Assembly: GCA_047638815.1 (NCBI GenBank)
Contig: JBLIMR010000005.1
Span: 8,910-72,909 of the forward strand
Direction: 5' to 3'
Length of the DNA stretch: 64,000 bases
Source of the DNA: JAJRRH01 sp047638815
Lineage (GTDB): Bacteria; Bacteroidota; Bacteroidia; Flavobacteriales_D; JABDKJ01
This document shows, in pieces, positions 51,724 to 59,953 of the stretch. The translations under genes and the position numbers were made by a program. The notes below the pieces were generated by a model. It worked only from the letters and a program-made list of their open reading frames with translations. It did no database searches and was not told the origin of the DNA. Each line of letters begins with the position of its first letter. Positions within the stretch are counted from its first letter, which is position 1.

Positions 51724-53197
51724 ATTGCAAAGGATTTTAAATATCCCAAAGCAATTCTTGATCACTGCAATATTTCTATTTGTAGCTATCAATAGCTATT
51801 TTATTACAAAAGAAATATATTACCAATTGGTATTACCAATAGGCCTATTACTAGGCTATATTGCGCTAAATAAGCCTAAACTTCTTTTGTTATTTGTGGG
51901 GTTGGCTGCACCATTCTCATTGAATCTAAATAAAATAAAAGGACTTGAAGGTTTGGGGTTATATTTCCCAACCGAACCAATATTAATAGGATTAAGCTTA
52001 CTTCTAATTATCTCCTCCCTAAGAATTAGCGTTTTGGATAAAAAAATTCATAGTCATAGAATTAGTATGGCCGTCTATTTCATGTTGTTCTGGCTTTTAA
52101 TTACCACATTCACAAGCACGATGCCCATCATCTCTGTAAAGTTTCTTATAAGTCGTTTGTGGTTTGTGATTCCCTTATATTTCATTGCTACGAAGCTATT
52201 CCAATCGAAGGAGTATATTAGAAAATTCTTCAATGTATATCTTTTCTCACTTGCGGTGATTATAATCTTGACCGTTATTAGGCACGCAGGCTTTGGGTTT
52301 ACTCAACAATCGGGTCATTGGGTAATGAATCCTTATTTTAAAGATCACACCTCTTATGGGGCGGCTATCGCAATTTTATATCCCTTATTGATGGGATATT
52401 CTTTCGCTCCATTCAAAACGAAAATACCGAAATCAGTTTATCGAATTCTCTTGGTAATCTTTTCAGTGGGTTTAGTTTTTTCTTTTACAAGAGCTGCTTG
52501 GCTTAGTTTAGTTATTGGTGGCGGAGTTTACATGATCATGAAACTTAGAATAAAATTCTACTGGGTGTTTACGGTCTTTACATTACTGTTAGGAAGCTAC
52601 TTATATTTTCAACATGACATAGCCCGGGCATTGGCAAAAAACAGACAAGATTCCTCTGAAGATTTCATGGAACATATTCGATCAATGACGAATGTAAGTA
52701 CAGACGCATCAAACTTGGAGAGATTAAATCGATGGAACAGTGCCTTAAGTATGTTCACAGAAAAACCATTTTTCGGTTGGGGTCCTGGCACATACATGTT
52801 TCAATATGCTCCATTTCAAAAGAGTAAGGATCTAACGATTATAAGTACCAACCTAGGTGATGCCGGAAATGCCCACAGTGAATACATAGGCCCAATGGCC
52901 GAATCGGGAATTCTGGGATTGATTTACTTCTTAATGATTTTGATTACTGTACTTTACACTGGCATTAAGTTATACTATATCATTGATGACAAGGAGTTAA
53001 AAATGCTTGTCATGGCAGCCATCATAGGTATTGTTAGTTATGCTGCTCATGGATTTTTAAATAACTTTCTTGACACAGACAAGCTTTCTTATCCATTCTG
53101 GGGATTGTGCGCTGTAATCGCTTCAATAGACCTTTTCCATCGAACAATATTCTCTTCAACAAATGAAAATAATCTAGAAGAGGTCAAAGGACTCTAA
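51713..53197 (+). CDS. O-antigen ligase/polymerase family membrane protein (Wzy/WaaL-like)
   Basis: 494 aa, about 12 membrane segments, with the Wzy_C-type large loop (about 280-410) containing RLNRWNSALSMFTEKPFFGWGPGTY and NAHSEYIGPMAESGILGL, typical of O-antigen ligase family proteins. Whether it polymerises or ligates cannot be decided from sequence; its position after wzx and wzz favours polymerase. The start is TTG at 51713, or the TTG at 51725. Its 3' end overlaps the convergent phosphatase gene by 14 bp. Confidence 0.85.
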   Translation: MKNKLQRILNIPKQFLITAIFLFVAINSYFITKEIYYQLVLPIGLLLGYIALNKPKLLLLFVGLAAPFSLNLNKIKGLEGLGLYFPTEPILIGLSLLLIISSLRISVLDKKIHSHRISMAVYFMLFWLLITTFTSTMPIISVKFLISRLWFVIPLYFIATKLFQSKEYIRKFFNVYLFSLAVIIILTVIRHAGFGFTQQSGHWVMNPYFKDHTSYGAAIAILYPLLMGYSFAPFKTKIPKSVYRILLVIFSVGLVFSFTRAAWLSLVIGGGVYMIMKLRIKFYWVFTVFTLLLGSYLYFQHDIARALAKNRQDSSEDFMEHIRSMTNVSTDASNLERLNRWNSALSMFTEKPFFGWGPGTYMFQYAPFQKSKDLTIISTNLGDAGNAHSEYIGPMAESGILGLIYFLMILITVLYTGIKLYYIIDDKELKMLVMAAIIGIVSYAAHGFLNNFLDTDKLSYPFWGLCAVIASIDLFHRTIFSSTNENNLEEVKGL

Positions 53198-54437
53198 AGC
53201 TCAGTAAAGCGATATCATCAAATGGCACTTTTTCATCACAAAAAATAATGAAATCTTCAAATAGTTTTGTGTTAAAATCGGTCATATCCAGGCCATAGTT
53301 TGAAGACAGTATAGTTGCTATTCTTTCAGAACCATACTCTTCATTAGTACTGTTTTCCATTTCAACCAATCCATCTGTAAAACTGACCAGTGTATCACCA
53401 GTTTCTATTGATCTCTCTCCAATTTCTATTTTCTCAATATCCTGAAGCATCCCTAATCCCACACAACCGTCCTTGAGATAATTATGCTCTTGACCATTAC
53501 TGAAAACGGGTGGATTATGACCGGCATTGACATAGGACAGCTGCTTATTTTTCAGGTCACACAAACCAATAAAAAAGGTTATGAATCTGTCGCCCCCCGA
53601 TGTTTCAAAAACTTTTTTATTGAGCAAACGAATAAGAACCTTCAGATTATTGGCGGATGAGACTAAAGATTTAAGATATGCTTGAAAATTTGCCATAAGA
53701 AAAGCGGCTGCAATTCCTTTACCAGAAACATCAGCCATGCAAAAAACAAACTTGTCGTTTCCTAATGGAATATAATCATAGTAATCTCCTCCCACCTCTT
53801 GGTGAGGTAGATATAAGCCAGACATATCTACGCGATCATTGGAAGGAAAATTATTCGGGACCAAAAATGATTGCATTTCAGCGGCAAGTTCCAGTTCTCT
53901 CTTCATTCTTTCTTGCATAAGACTTTGCTCGGCCAAACGCTTGTTTTCAATAGCAACCACAAGAATATTTGTCAAGGTCTGAATAAAATTCATGTGCTTG
54001 ATGGTTGGACTCATCTTCCTTTCCTCTTCTTTAAGATCACCAATCATCAAATATGCCAATGGGGAATCCTCATGGAATACTGGAATCAGCACATCATATC
54101 CACCAACGGAATCAATTTCTACATTGCTAACAACTGTGATGTCTTGAAAGTCTTTAAAGTCTTCTTCTGGATGAACATCCAATCTACTGCCTTCTTGACC
54201 AAATTCCAGCATCGTAATCCATTCATCCGTTGATTTTGCAAAGAGTACAAGTTTCGTTATTCCAAGTTCATCTTGAACAATTTGTCGATAAATTTCTAGT
54301 AGATCGTCAGTAACCAGCTGGTTGTTAATGGCTTTGGTAATATTAAGTAAAGAGCCGAGTTTAAACTCATTGAGTCTTAACTTCCCGAGAAGCCTTGACT
54401 CCTTCTTCACCGATTTTGTATCCTGGTTACTTTCCAT
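53184..54437 (-). CDS. GAF-SpoIIE type PP2C serine/threonine phosphatase
   Basis: 417 aa. A GAF-like sensory domain (about 30-170) precedes a coiled linker (QERMKRELELAAEMQSFLVP) and the SpoIIE/PPM phosphatase domain (about 195-417). Metal-binding Asp residues are seen in GGDYYDYIPLGND, CMADVSGKGIAAAFLMANFQA and FTDGLVEMEN. Such proteins act in partner-switching with anti-sigma and anti-anti-sigma factors; none is in this window. It overlaps the preceding lpxD-like gene by one base (TAATG), so it is the last gene of the lipid A operon. Confidence 0.9.
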   Translation of the reverse strand: MESNQDTKSVKKESRLLGKLRLNEFKLGSLLNITKAINNQLVTDDLLEIYRQIVQDELGITKLVLFAKSTDEWITMLEFGQEGSRLDVHPEEDFKDFQDITVVSNVEIDSVGGYDVLIPVFHEDSPLAYLMIGDLKEEERKMSPTIKHMNFIQTLTNILVVAIENKRLAEQSLMQERMKRELELAAEMQSFLVPNNFPSNDRVDMSGLYLPHQEVGGDYYDYIPLGNDKFVFCMADVSGKGIAAAFLMANFQAYLKSLVSSANNLKVLIRLLNKKVFETSGGDRFITFFIGLCDLKNKQLSYVNAGHNPPVFSNGQEHNYLKDGCVGLGMLQDIEKIEIGERSIETGDTLVSFTDGLVEMENSTNEEYGSERIATILSSNYGLDMTDFNTKLFEDFIIFCDEKVPFDDIALLSFRVL

Positions 54438-55348
54438 TACTTTTTAAGTGATCTTAATATCGCCAATTCTTTATAGGCCTCTCTAGCTTCTTTTATTGGT
54501 GTTCCGAAGTACGTTTTACCACCTTCAATAGATTTTGTTACACCTGATTGCCCCATCACTATAGCACCTTTACCAATCAATATGTCGCTTCTTACACCTA
54601 CCTGACCCCAAAGGGTTACATCGTTTTCAATTATCACACAACCTGCAATTCCAACTTGAGCCGCAATCAGACAGTTTTTACCAATCACTGTATCATGACC
54701 AACATGAACTTGACTATCGAGTTTAGTTCCGGCACCAATAAGCGTATCTCCACTAACTCCTCTATCAATCGTGCATGCAGATCCAATTTCTACCAAATCC
54801 TCCAAGACCAGACGGCCACAGGAATGCATTTTGGTATAAGTCTCTCCTTTTTTGTTGAAGTAAAAAGCATCTGACCCCAATACCGCATTTGGATGAATAA
54901 TAACACCATCACCAATAATCGTATTATCATAAACAACGACTCCTGCGTGGATAATGCAATCTTTTCCAATGCTCACATTTCTCCCTAAAATCACTCCTGG
55001 ATGAATATAGGAATTAGTACCTAAACTTTGAGGTGATTCGTTGATTTTCCATGGTATGAAAGGACTGTAATGTTTTGTCAATTTGTTGTAATCGGCAAAT
55101 GGATTTTCAGAGAACAACAACGCTTTACCTGTCGGCACTTCAACATCCTTGGTGTTAATTAGGATGGTAGTGGCCGCAGAATCAAGTGCTTTTTGATAAT
55201 ATTTAGGGTGATCAACAAAAACCAAATCTCCGGTTTCCACCTTATGGATTTCATTGATTCCTGATATCATATGGTGATGGTCACCCACAATCTCAACATT
55301 TATAATGTCGTTTATTTCAAGAATCGATTGCGGTGGATTTAGTTTCAC
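54437..55348 (-). CDS. LpxD-like acyltransferase paralogue
   Basis: 303 aa, left-handed beta-helix hexapeptide protein resembling UDP-3-O-acyl-glucosamine N-acyltransferase, shorter than the true LpxD at 58186. N-terminal uridine-binding-like domain (about 1-100), helix repeats (about 110-280), and a conserved His in VHVGHDTVIGKNCLIAAQVGIAG at the catalytic position. It may acylate another sugar nucleotide or modify lipid A; specificity is unknown. 10 nt after efp. Second LpxD-like genes next to lpxA/efp are, from memory, common in Bacteroidota. Confidence 0.82.
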   Translation of the reverse strand: MKLNPPQSILEINDIINVEIVGDHHHMISGINEIHKVETGDLVFVDHPKYYQKALDSAATTILINTKDVEVPTGKALLFSENPFADYNKLTKHYSPFIPWKINESPQSLGTNSYIHPGVILGRNVSIGKDCIIHAGVVVYDNTIIGDGVIIHPNAVLGSDAFYFNKKGETYTKMHSCGRLVLEDLVEIGSACTIDRGVSGDTLIGAGTKLDSQVHVGHDTVIGKNCLIAAQVGIAGCVIIENDVTLWGQVGVRSDILIGKGAIVMGQSGVTKSIEGGKTYFGTPIKEAREAYKELAILRSLKK

Positions 55349-55358
55349 GTACTCCTAT

Positions 55359-55928
55359 TTAAGCTTTTATTCTCTCCATATAAGTTCCACCATCTCTAGT
55401 GTCAACTTTAATCCTATCTCCGACATTAATGAATAATGGGACTCTGATTTCGGTACCTGTTTCAATCTTTGCGGGCTTGGTAGAGTTTGTTGCAGTATCT
55501 CCTTTGATCCCTGGCTCAGTATAAACAATCTCCATTTCCATAAATGATGGCAACTCGCAACCCAAAGGTCTTTCCTCTTCTGCATGGAACGTGATAGTAC
55601 ACATTGTTTCATCCTTCAGTAGATGCGGTGCATTGATAAGCATCTCAGGGATTACAGTTTGTTCGTAATTCTCCATGTTCATGAAGTGATAGCCCATGTC
55701 ATCCTTGTAGAGAAACTGATAGTTCCTAGTTTCGATTCTTACCGTTTCAATCTTAACTCCAGAATTGAAAGTATGATCAATGATCTTACCATTGTTCAAA
55801 TTTCTCATCTTTGTTCTAACAAATGCAGGTCCTTTCCCAGGTTTAACATGTTGAAATCCTATTATCTGATATAGGTCATTGTTAAATTTGAAACACAGTC
55901 CATTTTTAAAGTCTGCTGTTGAAGCCAT
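55359..55928 (-). CDS. efp: Translation elongation factor P
   Basis: 189 aa, three-domain EF-P. The loop KPGKGPAFVR carries Lys32 at the tip where post-translational modification normally occurs. The C-terminal GDTATNSTKPAKIETGTEIRVPLFIN and GDRIKVDTRDGGYMERIKA-type end match the family signature. It relieves ribosome stalling at proline runs. It lies within the lipid A operon, 84 nt after lpxA. Confidence 0.97.
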   Translation of the reverse strand: MASTADFKNGLCFKFNNDLYQIIGFQHVKPGKGPAFVRTKMRNLNNGKIIDHTFNSGVKIETVRIETRNYQFLYKDDMGYHFMNMENYEQTVIPEMLINAPHLLKDETMCTITFHAEEERPLGCELPSFMEMEIVYTEPGIKGDTATNSTKPAKIETGTEIRVPLFINVGDRIKVDTRDGGTYMERIKA

Positions 55929-56012
55929 AATCTCGATCTATTAATTAATTGATTAAATTTCCTTTGGTCCGTAAAGATATCGAATAATAATATCTTTAAT
56001 CCCATATGGATA

Positions 56013-56789
56013 TTACGCTGGACCACGCATAATTCCATTTTCTGAATTTCTTATAAATTCCAGAATTCTATCCCTTTCGGGTGTTTGAGACATTTCTGCA
56101 TCAACTATTTTTATTGCAGATCCAATGTTTTTATTAAAAACGTAAATGTTTCTGTAAATATCTTCAATATGTTGGATCACCGTATCTTCAAAACCTCTTC
56201 TTTTCAACCCAATGGTATTGACACCAATAAAAGACAATGGCTCTCTTGCAGCCTTCACATACGGTGGTACATTTTTTCTAACCTTGGACCCTCCTGCAAT
56301 AAAAGTATGAGCGCCAATTTTTACGAATTGTTGAATGGCAACCAGCCCTTCCAATATGGCGTAATCTTCAATAACAACGTGACCCGCTATGGTCACAGCG
56401 TTTGCCAACACACAATGATTCCCCACTATTGTATCATGTCCTACATGCACGTAAGCCATTAAAAGACAGCCTGAACCAACCACTGTTTTACCTTTATCGT
56501 CCGTTCCCCTATTGACAGTAACACATTCCCTAATGATTGTATTATCTCCAATCTCAGTTTGAGTTACCTCTCCATTGAACTTTAGGTCTTGAGGGATCGC
56601 TGAAATAACGGCTCCTGGAAAAATCTTGCAGTTCTTACCGATTCTTGCACCGTCAAGGATGGTTGAATTTGGGCCAACCCATGCACCGTCACCTATGATC
56701 ACATCATCTGCGATGAATGCAAAGGGTTCAATAGTTACATTTTTCCCAATCTTCGCCTTATCACTTACCGCTGCACGTTCGCTTATCAT
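56013..56789 (-). CDS. lpxA: Acyl-ACP--UDP-N-acetylglucosamine O-acyltransferase LpxA
   Basis: 258 aa left-handed beta-helix enzyme. The catalytic His is in YVHVGHDTIVGNHCVLANAVTIAGHV; the C-terminal helical region contains the GLKRRGFEDTVIQHIEDIYRNIY block. It catalyses the first step of lipid A synthesis, 3-O-acylation of UDP-GlcNAc. Its start overlaps the lpxC/fabZ stop by one base. Confidence 0.97.
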   Translation of the reverse strand: MISERAAVSDKAKIGKNVTIEPFAFIADDVIIGDGAWVGPNSTILDGARIGKNCKIFPGAVISAIPQDLKFNGEVTQTEIGDNTIIRECVTVNRGTDDKGKTVVGSGCLLMAYVHVGHDTIVGNHCVLANAVTIAGHVVIEDYAILEGLVAIQQFVKIGAHTFIAGGSKVRKNVPPYVKAAREPLSFIGVNTIGLKRRGFEDTVIQHIEDIYRNIYVFNKNIGSAIKIVDAEMSQTPERDRILEFIRNSENGIMRGPA

Positions 56790-58186
56790 TATACTTTGTC
56801 TTTAATAACCTGTGCCATCATATCCGCTTGAGAAACAACTTCCCCGTTTACGTACACTTTACCCCCCATATGCACGATACCTCTTCTAAGAGGGCTTAGC
56901 AGTTCTAAAGAAAATACAAGTGTATCTCCGGGAATAACTTTTTTCTTGAATCGCACATTATCAATCTTCATAAAGTAGGTGCTATACAATTCGGGATTCT
57001 CTACTTTACTCAATGAGAATATTCCGCCAACCTGAGCCAAGGCTTCAAGTTGCAATACGCCAGGCATAACTGGATTATCAGGAAAGTGACCTTGAAAGAA
57101 AGGTTCATTCATGGTAACATTCTTGACGCCAACGATTCTGTTTTCCTCTAACTCAATAATCTTATCTACCAATAAAAATGGATACCTATGAGGCAACATT
57201 TTCGAAATTTGATTAATGTTGTACACTGGCTCTTTGGTCAGGTCAAAGTGAGGTTTAGCTTCTTGTTCTTTAAATGTCTCTAGAAGCGTTTTAGCAAATT
57301 CGACATTTGAATAATGCCCAGGCCTAGCCCCAAGTATATGTCCTTTAATCGGACGACCAATTAGCGCCAAATCACCAACTATATCCAACAGTTTATGTCT
57401 TGCTGGCTCATTTTGATGCTTCAATTTCAAAGTATTCAGGACGCCTAATCCTTCTACTTTAATATCCAAGTGTTCCTTTCCGATGTGCTTTAGTATCGAT
57501 CTTATCTCTTCTTCAGAATATTCTCTTTCTACCAGTACAATTGCATTGTCAAGATCGCCTCCTTTTATAAGATTCCTTTTCGCAAGTACTTCCAGTTCCT
57601 TCATGAAGACAAATGTTCTACAATCGGCTATTTCCGTTTCGAAATCATCGATCTTATACATTGATGCATGTTGCGTTCCAAGTACAGGAGAATTATAATC
57701 AACCATCACAGTTATTCTATACTCACCAGCAGGCTCCGCAACGCCTAGCATTTCAGAATATGCATTTTCATCTTCGTAATAGATGTTATCCTTTATGACA
57801 TAATAAAGTCTATCCGCATTTTGTTCTATCGTTCCGACCTTCTTAATATCCTTGAAGAATATTCCGGCACTACCATCAAGAATTGGCACTTCCGGACCAT
57901 CAAGTTTTATCAGTGCATTGTCAATCCTTAAGCCCACGAGGGCCGCTAACAAATGCTCAGTGACACTAATGGTTGCATCACCAATACCTATGGTAGTTCC
58001 TCTCTCAGAGTTTACTACGAATTTAAGCAGGGCAGGCACGAGTGGCTGATCCTCAAGATCAGTTCTTTGAAATACAAATCCATGATTTTCTTGAGCTGGT
58101 TCAATTGTCATGTTTACCGTATGACCAGTATGTAAACCAACTCCCTGAAAACTTACACTTTCTTTAAGCGTCTTCTGTTTGTCCAT
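56789..58186 (-). CDS. lpxC/fabZ: Bifunctional UDP-3-O-acyl-GlcNAc deacetylase / beta-hydroxyacyl-ACP dehydratase (LpxC-FabZ)
   Basis: 465 aa fusion typical of Bacteroidota. The LpxC part (about 1-300) has the zinc ligands in VTEHLLAALVGL and in LKHQNEPARHKLLDIVGDLALIG. The FabZ part (about 315-465) has KMLPHRYPFLLVDKI and GHFPDNPVMPGVLQLEALAQ with catalytic His and Glu. The first half commits to lipid A; the second supplies hydroxyacyl/unsaturated acyl-ACP. It overlaps lpxD and lpxA by one base each, so all three are translationally coupled. Confidence 0.98.
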   Translation of the reverse strand: MDKQKTLKESVSFQGVGLHTGHTVNMTIEPAQENHGFVFQRTDLEDQPLVPALLKFVVNSERGTTIGIGDATISVTEHLLAALVGLRIDNALIKLDGPEVPILDGSAGIFFKDIKKVGTIEQNADRLYYVIKDNIYYEDENAYSEMLGVAEPAGEYRITVMVDYNSPVLGTQHASMYKIDDFETEIADCRTFVFMKELEVLAKRNLIKGGDLDNAIVLVEREYSEEEIRSILKHIGKEHLDIKVEGLGVLNTLKLKHQNEPARHKLLDIVGDLALIGRPIKGHILGARPGHYSNVEFAKTLLETFKEQEAKPHFDLTKEPVYNINQISKMLPHRYPFLLVDKIIELEENRIVGVKNVTMNEPFFQGHFPDNPVMPGVLQLEALAQVGGIFSLSKVENPELYSTYFMKIDNVRFKKKVIPGDTLVFSLELLSPLRRGIVHMGGKVYVNGEVVSQADMMAQVIKDKV

Positions 58187-59223
58187 TATGAATCTTTGTT
58201 GTTTAGTATTTTCTCCAAGTCATCAAGCTTTGACTTAATGTCCGGTAATTTTGTAAAATAGAGGTATGACCTTTTAAAATCTCTATTTGGCAAGGCTGGC
58301 GAACCTTGATGAATAGAATCTTTTTCCGTTATTGATTGGCCTATTCCGGACTGGGCAGCAATTTTTACACCATCGGCAATTTCTATATGTCCAATAATTC
58401 CAACCTGCCCTCCGATCAAACAATTTTTGCCAATTTTAGTGGATCCTGCAATACCCGTTTGTGCAGCAATGACAGTGTTTTCTCCAATTTCAACACCATG
58501 TGCTACTTGAATAAAGTTATCCAGTTTGACGTTCTTGCGAATGATTGTAGATCCAAGCGTTGCTCTATCGATACACGTATTTGCACCAATCTCGACATTT
58601 TCTTCTAAAATTACATTTCCAATTTGGACAATTTTTTGAAATCCATCGGCTTTTGGTGCAAAGCCAAAGCCATCTGCTCCGATTATGGCCCCCGAATGAA
58701 TGATACAGCCATTACCAATGATGGAATCACGATAAACCGAACAATTGCTATTAATAATAACGTTGTCGCCTATAGTTGCATTTTCACCGATAGAAGAGTT
58801 ATTATAAATCATTGCACCATCACCTATTTTTGCACCATCAGCAATACTCACAAAGGCACCAATAAAAACATTCTTTCCTATCTCTGCATTTTCCGAAATG
58901 GATGATTGACTAGAGATTGAGGGCTTAGGCTTTGTGACTGAATCATAGGCTGTTAACAGAGTGGCGAAAGCCACGTATGGATCCTTTACCTTTACAAGTG
59001 TTAAGGTTTCAGGCAAGGACTTTTCCGGATTGAAATCTTCACCCACAATAGCAACAGACGCCCTAGTACTGTATATAAATTCGATATACTTGGGATTGGA
59101 GAGAAATGTAAGAGAACCCTTTTCTGCCTCCTCGATTTTCGAAACCATCGTTACCTTTTCACCCTCATTACCAGAAACAACACCTTGTATTATTCCTGCA
59201 ATCTCACTTGCTGAAAACTCCAT
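58186..59223 (-). CDS. lpxD: UDP-3-O-(3-hydroxyacyl)glucosamine N-acyltransferase LpxD
   Basis: 345 aa. N-terminal uridine-binding domain (about 1-100, with SLTFLSNPKYIEFIYST), beta-helix hexapeptide repeats (about 110-300), catalytic His in VAHGVEIGENTVIAAQTGIAG, and a C-terminal helix. It N-acylates UDP-3-O-acyl-glucosamine. First gene of the lipid A operon. The start fits family N-termini (MEFSASEIAGII) and lies 4 nt after a perfect promoter, implying a leaderless mRNA. Confidence 0.97.
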   Translation of the reverse strand: MEFSASEIAGIIQGVVSGNEGEKVTMVSKIEEAEKGSLTFLSNPKYIEFIYSTRASVAIVGEDFNPEKSLPETLTLVKVKDPYVAFATLLTAYDSVTKPKPSISSQSSISENAEIGKNVFIGAFVSIADGAKIGDGAMIYNNSSIGENATIGDNVIINSNCSVYRDSIIGNGCIIHSGAIIGADGFGFAPKADGFQKIVQIGNVILEENVEIGANTCIDRATLGSTIIRKNVKLDNFIQVAHGVEIGENTVIAAQTGIAGSTKIGKNCLIGGQVGIIGHIEIADGVKIAAQSGIGQSITEKDSIHQGSPALPNRDFKRSYLYFTKLPDIKSKLDDLEKILNNKDS

Positions 59224-59227
59224 CCAT

Positions 59228-59257
59228 CAAAAGTATGAAATTGCTAGGAATGTACAA
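59228..59257 (-). promoter_or_regulatory. Promoter of the lipid A operon
   Basis: On the minus strand TTG, exactly 19 nt, then TACTTTTG: a full match to the Bacteroidota TTG-N19-TAnnTTTG consensus. The -7 box ends 4 nt before the lpxD ATG, so the mRNA probably begins at the start codon. Confidence 0.75.
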
Positions 59258-59327
59258 GGAAAATTTAGCAAATCAATGCTGTTTAAAACACGGTGATGAA
59301 TTATTTCCCCTGAAACTAAGAAATCTC

Positions 59328-59909
59328 CTATAATGGTTTTAGAATTATTGGGGTTTCCATAGCATTGCTTCTATTAAGTTGCCTATCAACCAAAGTAATC
59401 TCGAACATCATTGTGTCACGAGGCCATGCATCTTCTGTGTCGAATAATTTTATACCGACACTGATATCACCTTCCAGGTATTTATCCTGCCCATCTGGTG
59501 TCAAATCATCCAAGCCAAATACGCTACGTGGCTTTATATCAGGTCGAAACCAACTGCCATTTTCCATAGCGAAATATTCCATTGTAACCTGATATGAATT
59601 TAGGTTAAAGCTATCTGTGACCCAAATATTAGTTGATGGATCTCTAAAAGTAAAGATAAACAATGGATCTCCTGGTAATGGATCCACATTAAAAGGAGGT
59701 TCACCAATTTGTTCTGGAAACAAACCAATATCTCCATCTCCATCTATAAAGTGAAATTTTATGACCAATGAATCATTTCTAACAAACTCATATTCCGCTG
59801 ACTCGATTAATGGTATAGCATCCGCCTCTTTTTTCTTCTTACAAGATGTAAAAACGAGAATGAAAGAAATCAAAAGAAATGGGATGATATATGTTCTTTT
59901 TAGTCTCAT
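59328..59909 (-). CDS. Hypothetical lipoprotein
   Basis: 193 aa with a lipoprotein signal ending VFTSC (lipobox) followed by a charged KKKKEAD stretch. The remainder (about 35-190) is beta-rich with an aspartate loop FIDGDGDIGLFPEQIGE that resembles a calcium-binding repeat, and ends in a VDRQLNRSNAMETPIIL strand. Family similar to uncharacterised Bacteroidota surface lipoproteins. Divergent from the LuxE-like gene, 44 bp apart. Function unknown. Confidence 0.7.
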   Translation of the reverse strand: MRLKRTYIIPFLLISFILVFTSCKKKKEADAIPLIESAEYEFVRNDSLVIKFHFIDGDGDIGLFPEQIGEPPFNVDPLPGDPLFIFTFRDPSTNIWVTDSFNLNSYQVTMEYFAMENGSWFRPDIKPRSVFGLDDLTPDGQDKYLEGDISVGIKLFDTEDAWPRDTMMFEITLVDRQLNRSNAMETPIILKPL

Positions 59910-59953
59910 GATCGGTAAAGTTACTGAAATCCTATGTTGATTGAACGAATATT

